Below, in pieces: positions 16,188-25,329 of a stretch of 56,517 nt of DNA. Every line of letters begins with the position of its first letter. The first letter of the stretch is position 1. The position numbers were made by a program, and so were the translations under genes. The stretch comes from Verrucomicrobia bacterium UBA3750 (GTDB lineage Bacteria; Verrucomicrobiota; Kiritimatiellia; RFP12; UBA1067). The notes below the pieces were generated by a model. That model did no database searches. It saw only the letters and a list, made by a program, of their open reading frames with translations, and was not told where the DNA came from. Location of the stretch: assembly GCA_002371755.1 (NCBI GenBank), contig DFGM01000142.1, positions 1-56,517 on the forward strand, given 5' to 3'.

Positions 16188-16510
16188 TGCGCGACCTTGT
16201 CACCTTCCTCCTGGGGGCCGCGCTGCTCGCGCTCTGCGGGTGCGTCAACACCGGCAGCCGCGTCATCGTGGGCGAGCAGCACGCGCTCCCGGAAGTGAGC
16301 GACGCCGCCGACAACTTCTCGGCGAAGATCTACGAGAACATCAAGGGCGCGTCGGTCTGGACGCGCAAGGACTCGGAGGTGCACGTCGTCTACCGCTGCG
16401 CCTACACGAACAGCTACTGCGGCGTCGTCCACACGCAAAGCGACATGTCGCTCGACGTGACCGTCACCCCGCTCGCCGTATCGAGCGACGACAGAGAGGA
16501 GGCGAAGTAA
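16187..16510 (+). CDS. Phage lipoprotein, possible outer spanin
   Basis: 107 residues with a lipoprotein signal (hydrophobic LVTFLLGAALLALCGC; lipobox LCGC, mature Cys ~19). The mature part has further Cys residues (YRCAYTNSYCG). It is followed directly by a gene for a membrane-anchored coiled-coil protein, and such a pair could act as outer and inner spanin. It is longer than typical Rz1 proteins and not Pro-rich, so the spanin idea is only a possibility. Confidence 0.55.
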   Translation: MRDLVTFLLGAALLALCGCVNTGSRVIVGEQHALPEVSDAADNFSAKIYENIKGASVWTRKDSEVHVVYRCAYTNSYCGVVHTQSDMSLDVTVTPLAVSSDDREEAK

Positions 16511-16511
16511 G

Positions 16512-16895
16512 ATGGAAGTCGACGGCATCAACCTTGCAATCGGCGGCGGCGTGGTCTCGACGATCGCGGGCGTTATCGGCGTGTGGATCAAGGCGAAGTT
16601 TGGCAAGGCGCGCATCGAACCCACGCCGCTTCCGGTTGAAAAGGTCAAGGACTTCGTGACCGTCGGCGAGTGTAAATCGAAGATGTGTGCGATGGACGCG
16701 CGCATTGACCGGGTGGCCGATGGGCAGCAGAAGATACTCGACAAGCTCGACGAGATGGACAGCCGATCGGAGAAGCGAGCGCGGGAAACGCATGAGCGGA
16801 TCGACCCGCTCGTAAAAGAACTGGCCAAGAACATCGGCCAAGTCGAGCTCATGAAAGAGACATTCATCCAGGCGGCAATCGGAGGAAATAAATAA
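16512..16895 (+). CDS. Membrane-anchored coiled-coil protein (DUF2730-like)
   Basis: 127 residues: an N-terminal membrane helix (~8-26, LAIGGGVVSTIAGVIGVWI) then a long charged coiled coil (MDARIDRVADGQQKILDKLDEMD...). This resembles the DUF2730-type proteins found just before the terminase genes in Mu-like phages, and also the layout of an inner-membrane spanin. Its stop overlaps the next start by 1 nt. Confidence 0.6.
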   Translation: MEVDGINLAIGGGVVSTIAGVIGVWIKAKFGKARIEPTPLPVEKVKDFVTVGECKSKMCAMDARIDRVADGQQKILDKLDEMDSRSEKRARETHERIDPLVKELAKNIGQVELMKETFIQAAIGGNK

Positions 16896-17146
16896 TGAGG
16901 AACGTAGAACTTCAAAAATCGATTCTTGTAATACTTTCACATCTCGACGGGATAGCCGTGCGCGAAAGCGTCTTGGCGAAAGAGACGGAAATCGCCGTCA
17001 AGCACCCGATCACAACCGAGGAGTTCCATCGCGAGATGAAGGAGCTCCTGGGCACGCGACGCGTAAAGCGCGACTTCGATCCGTTCGGCGAGGCGATATA
17101 CACGATCACCGGCGCGGGCAAGGACGCGCTCATGGGACGCGGCTGA
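16895..17146 (+). CDS. Small winged-helix-like phage protein
   Basis: 83 residues with the feel of a winged helix (LQKSILVILSHLDGIAVRESVLAKE...FDPFGEAIYTITGAGKDAL). GGAGGAAA precedes the ATG. Mu-like phages often encode such a small protein between the DUF2730 gene and small terminase. Function unknown. Confidence 0.6.
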   Translation: MRNVELQKSILVILSHLDGIAVRESVLAKETEIAVKHPITTEEFHREMKELLGTRRVKRDFDPFGEAIYTITGAGKDALMGRG

Positions 17147-17147
17147 A

Positions 17148-17711
17148 ATGGCGAAAGTTCGCATAGACTCCTGGGCGGCGAGCCTCACGGAAGAGCAGTC
17201 GTGGGCGCTCTACTACAAAGCGCGCGCGCTCAAGTGGAACGAGGCTGCCGCGTGGGCCGTGAAGGAGTTCGGCCTTGACCGCGCGCCGAGCCGCTCCGGC
17301 TTTTACGAGTGGCTTTCGGCGATGCGGGACGAGGAATCTTCCCACCGGCTGAACCAGGCGGCGACGGCTGCAGCGGAGGCCGCCGCACTCGCGAAGACCC
17401 AGGCGAAGGACGACGCGCTCATTGGCGCGTATAAGGCGATGGCTGCCGAACTCGCGCTTCGCACCGGCAGCGCGAAGGAAGCTCAGAAGTTCGTCGAGAT
17501 GGCGACGGCGCTTGCCGACCGGCAGCTGCACGCCGCCGAGCTCGACATCAAGGAGCGCTCGCAGAAGACGAAGGACGAACAGCTGAAGCTCGCCCGCGAG
17601 AAGTTCGAGGCGGCCGAGCGCCGCGAGAACGCAGCGAAAGCGACTGTTTCGGACGCCAAGCTCACCGACGAGGAGCGCATGGCGAAGCTGAAGGAGATCT
17701 ACGGAATATGA
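17148..17711 (+). CDS. Mu gp27-like small terminase subunit (DUF3486 type)
   Basis: 187 residues. The N-terminus is helix-turn-helix-like (TEEQSWALYYKARALKWNEAAAWAVKEFGLDRAPSRSGFYEWLS), followed by a long Ala/Glu/Lys-rich coiled coil. This is the layout of the DUF3486/gp27 family, which recognises DNA for packaging. It overlaps the large terminase start by 4 nt, as expected for the pair. Confidence 0.75.
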   Translation: MAKVRIDSWAASLTEEQSWALYYKARALKWNEAAAWAVKEFGLDRAPSRSGFYEWLSAMRDEESSHRLNQAATAAAEAAALAKTQAKDDALIGAYKAMAAELALRTGSAKEAQKFVEMATALADRQLHAAELDIKERSQKTKDEQLKLAREKFEAAERRENAAKATVSDAKLTDEERMAKLKEIYGI

Positions 17712-19135
17712 CGAGCCCCGTCCAGCTGCTGAAGAGCTACCAGTCGCGCGTCTACCGCGATGCCTCGCGCTTCATTGCCTGGATCGCCGGCCGACAGATC
17801 GGCAAAAGCTTCACCGGCGCGATGCGCGCCGTCAAGCTCTCCGACACGCGCCCGAAGCACGACTTCCTCATAGCCTCCCCATCGGAGCGACAGTCGCTCG
17901 AGGCCGCCGAGAAGTGCAAGCAGCACGTCGATGCGTTCGGCACCTGCAAGGTCGCCGAGGAGATAGTCGAGCGCGACGCGCCCGGCGCGCTGATGAAGTC
18001 GTCGACCATCATCTTCGAGAACGGCAGCCGCATCATCGCCGTCCCTGGCAAGCCCGACACCGTGCGCGGCTACTCGGCCGACATCTGGATGGACGAGTTC
18101 GCCTTCTTCGAGGATCCCGCCGCGACCTGGAAGGCGATACTCCCGTCTATCTCCAACCCCCTGAAGGGGCTCAAGACCGCGTTCCTCACCTCGACGCCGA
18201 ACGGCAAGTCGGGGCGCGGCAAGCGCTTCTACGACATCGTCACCGACAAAGGCACGATAGACCCGACGCTCATGCCTCCGCAGTATATGGCTGGGGCATG
18301 GTCCATCCACCGCACGCCAATCACGCTCGCCGCGCCGGAACTCGGAACGGACATCGAGGAGCTCGAGCGCGCGATCGACGACGACGAGACATGGAAGCAG
18401 GAGTTCCTCGCGCTCTTCATCGACGGCACGAGCGTGCTACTGCCCTACGACGTCATGGCGAAGTGCGAGAGCATGGAGGCGACGCTTTCGATCACGCCGG
18501 AGGAGATGGCGGGACGCGGCCCCTGGTATGCCGGCATTGACTTTGGCCGCACCAGCGACCCGTCGGTCCTGTGGCTCATGGAGAAGGTCGGCGACGTCCT
18601 GTGGACTCGCGCCGTAAAGACGCTCAAGAACGAGAACACGGTCGACCAGTTCGAGGTCTACCGCCCCTACATCGAGCGATGCACCCACGTGTGCGTGGAC
18701 TACACCGGCCCCGGCATCGGCTTCGGTGACATCCTCGACAAGCACTTCACCTGCTGCAAGTCGACGGGCGCGAAGTTCGGCGGAGAGAAGGTCGAGCTGT
18801 GCACGTTCTCGGTGCCCTTCAAGTGCGACATCTTCCCGAAGCTGCGCGGCAGTTTCGACGCGATGAAGCTGCGCGTGCCGTTCGCGACCGAGACGCGCGA
18901 GGATCTCCACGAGATGCAGCAGGTGATCTCGAACGGCAACTACAACTACAAGGCACCGCGAACGGACGCCGGGCACTCCGACCGCTGCACCGCCCTCGCG
19001 CTCGCACTTCGCGCCGCGAGCTTCGGCGGCGCGGCCCCCATCCTGCCCGCTGCCGGGAGGTCGCGCGCCTCCTCCGTCCGCCGCACCCTCGTCGCCGCCC
19101 TCCGTTCCCGCCTGAAAGGAGCCTCCGTCCTATGA
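17708..19135 (+). CDS. Terminase large subunit (Mu gp28-like)
   Basis: 475 residues. Packaging motor: Walker A AGRQIGKS at ~27-34 and Walker B IWMDEFAFF at ~126-134. The RNase H-like nuclease follows, with first acid in YAGIDFGRTSDPS (~278) and later acid near DYTGPG and DAGHSDR. It pumps phage DNA into the capsid and cuts it. The C-terminus is Arg/Ser-rich and weakly conserved. It overlaps the portal start by 4 nt. Confidence 0.92.
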   Translation: MTSPVQLLKSYQSRVYRDASRFIAWIAGRQIGKSFTGAMRAVKLSDTRPKHDFLIASPSERQSLEAAEKCKQHVDAFGTCKVAEEIVERDAPGALMKSSTIIFENGSRIIAVPGKPDTVRGYSADIWMDEFAFFEDPAATWKAILPSISNPLKGLKTAFLTSTPNGKSGRGKRFYDIVTDKGTIDPTLMPPQYMAGAWSIHRTPITLAAPELGTDIEELERAIDDDETWKQEFLALFIDGTSVLLPYDVMAKCESMEATLSITPEEMAGRGPWYAGIDFGRTSDPSVLWLMEKVGDVLWTRAVKTLKNENTVDQFEVYRPYIERCTHVCVDYTGPGIGFGDILDKHFTCCKSTGAKFGGEKVELCTFSVPFKCDIFPKLRGSFDAMKLRVPFATETREDLHEMQQVISNGNYNYKAPRTDAGHSDRCTALALALRAASFGGAAPILPAAGRSRASSVRRTLVAALRSRLKGASVL

Positions 19136-20649
19136 TTCGATTCCCCATGAACCGCGCGCTTGCCGTCGCCAACTCCTGGCGCGAGCAATACAACCCTCTT
19201 CGCGGCCTCACCATGTCCCGTGCGGTCGCGCTCATGGAGGACGCCCAGCGCGGCGTCATGGCCGGCCTCCAGTGGCTCTACGCCTCGGAGCTCGGCATCG
19301 AGGCGACCGACCCGGACCTGATGACGATCATCGAGAAGACGCTTGCCGGCGTCGCCGACATGGACTGGCAGATCGTCACCGCCGATCCCGAGTCGCGGGG
19401 CTTCGACGCCACGCTCGCCCAGGAGCAGAAGGAGTTCCTTGAATCATCCTACAACGCCTGCGACAATCTGCCCGCCGCGATCGACCACCTCGTCATGGCC
19501 CGCTTTCGCGGATTCGCCCACCTCCAGCCGTGGCTGAAGCCGGACTGGACGATTGAGCATCTCGAACCGCTGCCGCAGTGGAACATGGTGCGAGACGGAA
19601 CGCGCTCGAACTGGGCTTGGAACCCCGCCGCGCTTGAAAAGCCGTTCCGCTCGTTCGGCGCTGAAGCCGTCCTTTCGCCCGAAGACTACATCCTTCTCGA
19701 AAACCGCCGTCCTGTCAACCGTATTGCGGTCATCAAGTACATCCGATCGACCGTCGCCGAGAAGGACTGGGACGGCTACGTCGAGATCTACGGCATTCCC
19801 GGCGTCTTCATCATCATGCCGCCGAACATCCCGGAGGGGAAGGAAGAGCCTTACCGCGACGAGGCGGTTGCGGCGGCCGAGGCGGCCTCCGGCGCGCTCC
19901 CGAACGGCAGCGACGTCAAGACGCTTTCGGAGGTGCGCGGCGTCCAGCCGTTCCAACTGCGCCTCGAATGGCTTCAGAAGCAGCTCATCCTCGCCGGCAC
20001 GGGCGGCATGCTCACATCGCTCGCCGAGCCGACCGGCATCGGCGGCGGCGCGTCGGGCGCGCACGAATCGGCCTGGGTCACCATCGTCCGCCGCGTCGCC
20101 CACAAGGTCGAGGCCGCGTTCAACCGCCAGTACGACCATCGCGCGCTCGCCGCGCTCTTCCCGGGCCGCCCCGTGCTCGCGCAGTTCGCGCTGAGGACGC
20201 GGCAGGAAAAGGACGTCGGCGCGGCGGTCGAGTCGATCGCCAAACTTTCCACGGCCGGCTTCCAGGTCGACCCCGCCCAGGTCGAGGCCGAAACGGGCTA
20301 CAAAGTCACCGTCAAGGCACCGGAAGCCCCCGTCCCGTTCAGGAATGCGTTTAAAACGCGCGTAGGGGCGTTTAAAAACGCGCCGCGCGTCCCGGACGGG
20401 CAAGGAGAGGGGGCGGCCGAGACCCCCGCTCAAATCGAAAAAAAACGGCCTTCTGCGGCGGAGGCCGTCCTGGCCGAGATTGCCGCAACCATCCTCGACG
20501 GCTCGGTGCCTTACGAACAGGCGATCCAGAACGCCCAGGCGCGGCTGAAGGAACTCGACCTGGAAGACCTTTCGAAAGACCTTGAAGCCAAACTTGAAAA
20601 GGCGATGTTCGCTCAGGCGCAGGCCCAACAGAAAGGAACACGCGAATGA
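19132..20649 (+). CDS. Portal protein (Mu gp29-like, DUF935)
   Basis: 505 residues. Matches the DUF935 portal family, the dodecameric DNA gate of the capsid (LPQWNMVRDGTRSNW, VIKYIRSTVAEKDWDGYVEIYGIPG, FNRQYDHRALAALFPG). The C-terminal ~90 residues are charged and helical. It starts in the TATGA overlap with the terminase stop. In Mu the next gene is the gpF-like head protein; here that gene is absent from this spot and found at 33557. Confidence 0.9.
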   Translation: MIRFPMNRALAVANSWREQYNPLRGLTMSRAVALMEDAQRGVMAGLQWLYASELGIEATDPDLMTIIEKTLAGVADMDWQIVTADPESRGFDATLAQEQKEFLESSYNACDNLPAAIDHLVMARFRGFAHLQPWLKPDWTIEHLEPLPQWNMVRDGTRSNWAWNPAALEKPFRSFGAEAVLSPEDYILLENRRPVNRIAVIKYIRSTVAEKDWDGYVEIYGIPGVFIIMPPNIPEGKEEPYRDEAVAAAEAASGALPNGSDVKTLSEVRGVQPFQLRLEWLQKQLILAGTGGMLTSLAEPTGIGGGASGAHESAWVTIVRRVAHKVEAAFNRQYDHRALAALFPGRPVLAQFALRTRQEKDVGAAVESIAKLSTAGFQVDPAQVEAETGYKVTVKAPEAPVPFRNAFKTRVGAFKNAPRVPDGQGEGAAETPAQIEKKRPSAAEAVLAEIAATILDGSVPYEQAIQNAQARLKELDLEDLSKDLEAKLEKAMFAQAQAQQKGTRE

Positions 20650-21692
20650 AAACCAGAAACCTCCTCGGCTCCGCGTTCGCCACCTGCACCGCGCACGACG
20701 GCGCGGACGGGGCGACGCCGGCCTGGTTCCAGACCACGCCGCCCTATGGCGACTATCCGGGCGGCAACATCACCGGCAAGGACGGAAAGCCGGTCGAAAA
20801 CGCCGTCGTCAGGTTTGACGTGGCGTCCGTCAAAGCCGTCGTCGACGCCTTCCGCGCGCGGATGACCGCCTCCGACTGGCCGGGCGTCCTCGTCGACCGC
20901 GAGCATTTCAGCCTGGATCTCGACAAGCCATCCGACGCGATGGCCTGGGCGATCGACATCCGCGTCGCCGACGACGGATCCATCTGGACGAAGTGGCGCT
21001 TCACGCCGGAAGGCGAACGGCTCTGGAAGGATCGCGTGCATGTCTGCCGCTCGCCCGTCCTGAAGCTCGACGACGGCCCGGACGGAGTCTACCGCCCGAC
21101 CGCGCTGCAGTCGATCGGCATGACGAACACGCCGCACTTCAAGGAACTTTCGACTCTTGCCGCCGCAAAGGCTGCGGCGGAAGAAACAAACACACAAGGA
21201 GAAAACCAAATGGACAAGGAAATCCTCGACGCTCTCGGTCTCGCCGAAGGCGCGTCGAAAGCAGACGTCCTCGCAGCCATCAAGGCGATGAAGGACGAGA
21301 AAGCCGCAGCCGCCCAGCAGGCGACCGACGCTCAGAAGAAGGCCGACGAAGCCGAGGCGGCGTGCCGGGGCCTGAAGGCGGATGCCTTCATTGCCGCGCA
21401 CAAGGACTCGATCACGGATGCCGCGAAGTTCCGCGAGGCGTATCTGAAGGCGCCCGAGGCGACCGAGGCGGCGTTCGCGCTCTACAAGACCCCGGCCGCG
21501 AAGCCGAGCGATACGCGCATCGCCGCACGCGACGCGAAGACCCCGGATGTGACGAGCGGCACCGGCGACAGCAAGGCCAAGATCGCCGCGCGCAACAAGG
21601 CCGTCAACGAATACATGGCCGCGCACAAGTGCTCGTTCCAGACCGCCTGGAGCGCGTGCCGCGCGTGCGACCCCGAAACTTTCGCCGATTAA
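20646..21692 (+). CDS. Mu gpI-like prohead protease with nested scaffold
   Basis: 348 residues. The N-terminal half resembles Mu I-type protease (VLVDREHFSLD, AWAIDIRVADDGSIWTKWRFTPEGERLWKD), which cleaves scaffold and itself during head maturation. The C-terminal half is a helical, Ala/Lys-rich scaffold. The catalytic residues cannot be assigned with confidence from sequence alone. It overlaps the portal stop by 4 nt. Confidence 0.78.
   Translation: MKTRNLLGSAFATCTAHDGADGATPAWFQTTPPYGDYPGGNITGKDGKPVENAVVRFDVASVKAVVDAFRARMTASDWPGVLVDREHFSLDLDKPSDAMAWAIDIRVADDGSIWTKWRFTPEGERLWKDRVHVCRSPVLKLDDGPDGVYRPTALQSIGMTNTPHFKELSTLAAAKAAAEETNTQGENQMDKEILDALGLAEGASKADVLAAIKAMKDEKAAAAQQATDAQKKADEAEAACRGLKADAFIAAHKDSITDAAKFREAYLKAPEATEAAFALYKTPAAKPSDTRIAARDAKTPDVTSGTGDSKAKIAARNKAVNEYMAAHKCSFQTAWSACRACDPETFAD
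21210..21692 (+). CDS. Internal in-frame start giving free scaffold protein
   Basis: ATG at 21210 lies in frame inside the protease gene and has AAGGAGAAAACCAA directly upstream, the same ribosome site seen at the MuB-like gene. Translation from here gives 160 residues comprising only the coiled-coil scaffold (MDKEILDALGL...). Phage Mu makes its scaffold Z the same way from inside gene I, so this is expected by analogy. Confidence 0.75.
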   Translation: MDKEILDALGLAEGASKADVLAAIKAMKDEKAAAAQQATDAQKKADEAEAACRGLKADAFIAAHKDSITDAAKFREAYLKAPEATEAAFALYKTPAAKPSDTRIAARDAKTPDVTSGTGDSKAKIAARNKAVNEYMAAHKCSFQTAWSACRACDPETFAD

Positions 21693-21719
21693 GGCAACTC
21701 AAGGAAAGGAAAAACAATC

Positions 21720-22103
21720 ATGGCAATCGCCAACGAGACAGCACTGGTGCGCATGGCCAACAAAGCCAGCACCGACCTCACCGGCAAGGAAGGCTACGTC
21801 GCCGTCTACGACAGCGGCCTCGCCCTCGCCGCCACCGCCAACCTCGCGGGCGCGCTCGGCGTCATCGTCGAAGGCGGCGCGAACAGCTCCGACGTCGCCA
21901 TCGCGGGCGCGTTCGGCGGAATCGTCCGTTGCAAGGCGGGCGGCTCCATCTCCTGCGGTGCAAAGGTCAAGGTCGTCAACGGCGGCACGGTCGAGTCCTA
22001 CAGCTCCGGCGCGGGCACCGTGATCGGCGTCGCGCTCCAGGCCGCCGCGGCCGACGAGCTCTTCGAGGTCGCGCTTCGCACCCCCATCACCTTCGCAAGC
22101 TGA
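21720..22103 (+). CDS. Capsid decoration protein (DUF2190-like)
   Basis: 127 residues, Gly/Ala/Val-rich and beta-type (GYVAVYDSGLALAATANLAGALGVIVEGG). The pattern matches DUF2190-type head decoration or cement proteins. It lies between scaffold and major capsid, the usual place. AAGGAAAGG precedes the ATG. Confidence 0.75.
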   Translation: MAIANETALVRMANKASTDLTGKEGYVAVYDSGLALAATANLAGALGVIVEGGANSSDVAIAGAFGGIVRCKAGGSISCGAKVKVVNGGTVESYSSGAGTVIGVALQAAAADELFEVALRTPITFAS

Positions 22104-22132
22104 TCAACCCCCTCAAGGAAAGGAAATTCACA

Positions 22133-23056
22133 ATGGGAAAGCTTGGTACCTCCACATTCGTTGAAACCCTGAAGAACTACGCCTTCGGCGTGGCCCAGGA
22201 CGTCAAGACCACCCTCGCGGACTTCATCGCGCCGCGCGTCCCCGTCGGGGTCGCCACCGGCAAGTTCAAGAAGTTCAACACCAAGAACGCCTTCCAGCTC
22301 TACGACACGCAGCGTGCCGTGGGCGGCATGGCCAAGCGCATCGAGTTCGCTGCGGACGACGGCAACTTCAACTGCGTGCCCAACGCGCTCGAAGTGCCGA
22401 TCGACGACCAGGAGCGCGCGCAGGCTGGCTCCGCCGACGCCGCGCTGGAGGAGGCGAAGACCCGCACGCTCGTCATCAACGCGGCGCTGGCGCGCGAGAA
22501 GAAGATCTTCGACCTCGTCAAGTCCGGCGTCTCCGCCGTCGCCTCCAAGGGCGTCTGGTCGTCCGACGCGACCGCCGATCCGATTGACGAAATCGACGAG
22601 CAGATCGCGGCGATCGCCACCGCGACGGGAATGCTCCCGAACCGCATGGTGATTGGCCTCGGCGCGTGGCGCATCCTGAAGAACCACGCCAGCGTCCTCA
22701 AGCGCCAGCAGGGCGTGACGGACAAGGGGCTCAGCCTCTCTGGCTTCGCCGCGATGCTGCTCAACCCCGCGATGGACGTCCGCGTGGGCGTCATGGGCTA
22801 CGACGCCAACAAGATGGGGAAGAGCGAGTCGAAGGCGAACGTCGTCGGCTCGGAGATCTTCCTGTTCCACGGCAGCGACAACCCGACGCAGTACGATCCT
22901 GGCTTCGCCAAGACCTTCTCTATCGGCTCGAACTCGGTCGAGGACGTGCGGATGTACCGCGACGAGCGCAGCCGTAGCGACATCCTTGCCGTCGACTGGT
23001 CCGAGGACGTCCAGGTGATCTCCACGCTCTGCGCGAAGCGCATCACCGTCTCGTGA
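22133..23056 (+). CDS. Major capsid protein
   Basis: 307 residues following protease, scaffold and decoration genes. Segments such as GKFKKFNTKNAFQLYDTQRAVGG, REKKIFDLVKSG, MLPNRMVIGLGAWRILKNH and VGSEIFLFHGSDNPTQYDPGF are typical of the HK97-fold major head protein of Mu-like siphoviruses. CAAGGAAAGGAAATTCACA precedes the ATG. A hairpin follows the stop, in keeping with a high-level transcript. Confidence 0.88.
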   Translation: MGKLGTSTFVETLKNYAFGVAQDVKTTLADFIAPRVPVGVATGKFKKFNTKNAFQLYDTQRAVGGMAKRIEFAADDGNFNCVPNALEVPIDDQERAQAGSADAALEEAKTRTLVINAALAREKKIFDLVKSGVSAVASKGVWSSDATADPIDEIDEQIAAIATATGMLPNRMVIGLGAWRILKNHASVLKRQQGVTDKGLSLSGFAAMLLNPAMDVRVGVMGYDANKMGKSESKANVVGSEIFLFHGSDNPTQYDPGFAKTFSIGSNSVEDVRMYRDERSRSDILAVDWSEDVQVISTLCAKRITVS

Positions 23057-23064
23057 TTCCCGCG

Positions 23065-23099
23065 CGCTCCAAGGGGCGTCCTTTTCGCCTCTTGGAGCG
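23065..23099 (+). terminator. Hairpin after the major capsid gene
   Basis: CGCTCCAAG at 23065-23073 pairs perfectly with CTTGGAGCG at 23091-23099. The stem is extended by GGC/GCC pairs and followed by TGTTTG. It is probably a partial terminator that lowers expression of the tail genes relative to capsid. Confidence 0.65.
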
Positions 23100-23130
23100 T
23101 GTTTGAAAACCCTCTGCAAGATTCGCTGAC

Positions 23131-23580
23131 ATGGCCTGGAAGCAACCGACCCAAGACGATTTCTTCGCGACGCTCGACGCGGAGGAGGCCGCTCTTTTCG
23201 CGCGCAACGAAAACGACGACCGCACGCCCATCGACCTTCAGATCGCGATGACCGTCTCGCACGTGCGCGGCTTCATCCGCTCCGGCCGCAAGTGCCGAAT
23301 GCCGGGCGACGAATCACTCCTGCCGGACATGCTCATCACGCCGGCAATGGACTTCGCCGCGTTCAATCTTCTCAAGCGCTTGAGGCGCAACGTCAACGAG
23401 TCGCGCACCAAGGCTTACGACCGCGCCTGTTCGCTCTTCGAGAAGATCGGCCAGGGTGCCATCGTGCCGGAGGACTACGGCGAGGACCCGTCCGCCGTCG
23501 AGCCGGAAACATCGCTGGCGCGGCCATCCATCGCCGCCAAGCGCCGCCTCCTGGGGCGGCAGAACGAGGAGGGAATCTAG
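23131..23580 (+). CDS. Head-tail connector (Mu gp36/DUF1320-like)
   Basis: 149 residues. The middle is helical with DLQIAMTVSHVRGFIRSGRKC and DMLITPAMDFAAFNLLKRL, a pattern seen in DUF1320 and related connector proteins. It is the first gene after the capsid, the expected place. The family call is moderate. Confidence 0.6.
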   Translation: MAWKQPTQDDFFATLDAEEAALFARNENDDRTPIDLQIAMTVSHVRGFIRSGRKCRMPGDESLLPDMLITPAMDFAAFNLLKRLRRNVNESRTKAYDRACSLFEKIGQGAIVPEDYGEDPSAVEPETSLARPSIAAKRRLLGRQNEEGI

Positions 23581-23582
23581 CG

Positions 23583-24014
23583 ATGGACCTCCAGACGTTC
23601 CAGGAAGCCGTCGCCGCGCGAATCCGCGAGATCCCGCTCTTGGCGGCACTGCCGGTGCGCGAAGAGCAGCTCGGCAACATCGTCGAGAACGTCCAGAACG
23701 ACGTGCTGCAGAACAAGTTCTGCGTTGTCGTCGGCGCGGCGGGCTTCACCGACGAGGCGCCCGACGCGGCGACGTGCTACGGCACGGTCCGCATCGTCGT
23801 CTCGGTGTTCGAGGATCCCGAGATGAACCGCCGTTCCGCCGGGAACCCAACGTTCCTCAACGCGGCGCAGGAGATCGCGAAGGCCCTGAAGCTTTTCAAA
23901 CCGAACGTTCAAGGCGCGGGCTCGCTCACCTCGCCCACCATCTCCGAACCAAGCGACATCGGCGACGGCGTCGTCTCCGTCACCGTCACGCTCACCACAA
24001 AGGCGACGCTCTAG
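23583..24014 (+). CDS. Tail completion/terminator-like protein (gp37-like)
   Basis: 143 residues, alpha/beta (FQEAVAARIREIPLL, VVGAAGFTDEA, VRIVVSVFEDPEMNR, VSVTVTLTTKATL). Size, fold feel and position between connector and tail tube suggest the protein that caps the tail or joins it to the head. It starts 3 nt after the previous stop. Confidence 0.55.
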   Translation: MDLQTFQEAVAARIREIPLLAALPVREEQLGNIVENVQNDVLQNKFCVVVGAAGFTDEAPDAATCYGTVRIVVSVFEDPEMNRRSAGNPTFLNAAQEIAKALKLFKPNVQGAGSLTSPTISEPSDIGDGVVSVTVTLTTKATL

Positions 24015-24037
24015 GATTTGACGAAAGGAATCAAAAC

Positions 24038-24958
24038 ATGGCAACGACACGACAATCAATCATTCGCGGCCCCGGCACCGTCACTTTCGGCGGCGCTACA
24101 ATCTTCGACGCCTCCGGCATCGACGCAGCCATCGACTCCGCGACGTTCGATGTCCCGAGCTCCATTTCCGGGAAGCTCGACACCATCAAGACCGACCAGA
24201 CCGGCAAGGTGACGCTCACGCCGGTTGGCAATCTCTCTGAAGCGCTCGTCGCGCTGCTCTACCCCTCGTGGCTGCAGTCGCCGGAGATCGGGCGTTCGCT
24301 GTTCGGCACGTCCGACCAGCCGCTCGTCGTCGCCTCTCGTGCCGGGCAGAAGGTCACGTTCTACGCGGCCGCCGTCACCAAGTTCCCCGATCTCAACCTC
24401 TCGCCCATCAAGACCGCGTTTGGATCCGTCGAGTGGACGGCGCTCCTGGCGAACGGGAAGCTGCCGACCGACGCCAACAGCTTCTACGCCGTTAGCGCGG
24501 CGACCTACGCGGACGGCGAGCCTCCGCGCGACGGGCTCACTGGCTACCACTACGCCGGGACGTTCGGCGCGCTCTCGATCCCCGACACGGTGGACGGCTG
24601 GACCGTCTCGATCGACGCGCAGCTCGATCCCGTCACGACCGACAGCCAGGGAACGATCGACTACACCCTGGGAGGCGTGAACGTCACGGCGCGCTGCACG
24701 CCGCTCGGCCTCACCGAGTCGCAGATCCTCGCCGCGCTCCCCGCCCTCTCCGGGCGCGGCGCATCGCTCGCGGGCGCGAACGACCTCGTGATCGCGGCGA
24801 CGGGGGGACTCACGGTCACGCTGAAAAAGGCTGCGCTCGTCACGGGCCCGCTCCAGTGGGGCACGACGACACTGCGCGCCGGCGAGCTCGGCTTCACCGC
24901 GAACATCGACCCCTCGACCGGCAAGCTCTTCGAGGTTGCCTACACGGATCCCGACTGA
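24038..24958 (+). CDS. Tail tube protein
   Basis: 306 residues, beta-rich (GPGTVTFGGATIFDASGIDA, GTIDYTLGGVNVTARCTPLG, TLRAGELGFTANIDPSTGKLF). Position before the tape measure and repeated beta hairpins suggest the tail tube. No sheath gene precedes it. GAAAGGAATCAAAAC precedes the ATG. Its stop overlaps the next start (TGATG). Confidence 0.65.
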   Translation: MATTRQSIIRGPGTVTFGGATIFDASGIDAAIDSATFDVPSSISGKLDTIKTDQTGKVTLTPVGNLSEALVALLYPSWLQSPEIGRSLFGTSDQPLVVASRAGQKVTFYAAAVTKFPDLNLSPIKTAFGSVEWTALLANGKLPTDANSFYAVSAATYADGEPPRDGLTGYHYAGTFGALSIPDTVDGWTVSIDAQLDPVTTDSQGTIDYTLGGVNVTARCTPLGLTESQILAALPALSGRGASLAGANDLVIAATGGLTVTLKKAALVTGPLQWGTTTLRAGELGFTANIDPSTGKLFEVAYTDPD

Positions 24959-25326
24959 TGACGATCTCAGTCGGCAGCACCGTCCTCTGCGCGGGCCAGG
25001 CGCGCAACGCGACCGGCAGTCCCGTCGGCCCGGCGAACTTTCGCTGGGCCGAGGCCCCGGGCGTCCTCAAGCGCGAGTACGTGGGCGCGGACCGCATCGC
25101 AGCCGAACGCATCAGGTCTGATTCCGGAGTCGTCACGTTCGATGTGACGCGCACCTTCGCGTCGGTCGAGGATGCCTTCGCCTACATCGTCGCGTCGAAG
25201 AGCGAGAACGTCGCGGGCGCGCTCAAGTTCGACCAGACGGAAATCCTCGCGAATGCCGCCGTGACGAACCGCACGCTGATCCAGCGGGGCTGCACTGTCT
25301 CCATCTCCTACACGATCGAGGGATAA
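24958..25326 (+). CDS. Hypothetical tail protein
   Basis: 122 residues, beta-rich (FRWAEAPGVLKREYVGADRIAAERIRSDSGVVTFDVTRTF). It sits between tail tube and tape measure, where tail assembly chaperones are usual, but no G/GT-type frameshift is evident. Its size and composition differ from those chaperones. Function unknown. Confidence 0.6.
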   Translation: MTISVGSTVLCAGQARNATGSPVGPANFRWAEAPGVLKREYVGADRIAAERIRSDSGVVTFDVTRTFASVEDAFAYIVASKSENVAGALKFDQTEILANAAVTNRTLIQRGCTVSISYTIEG

Positions 25327-25329
25327 AGA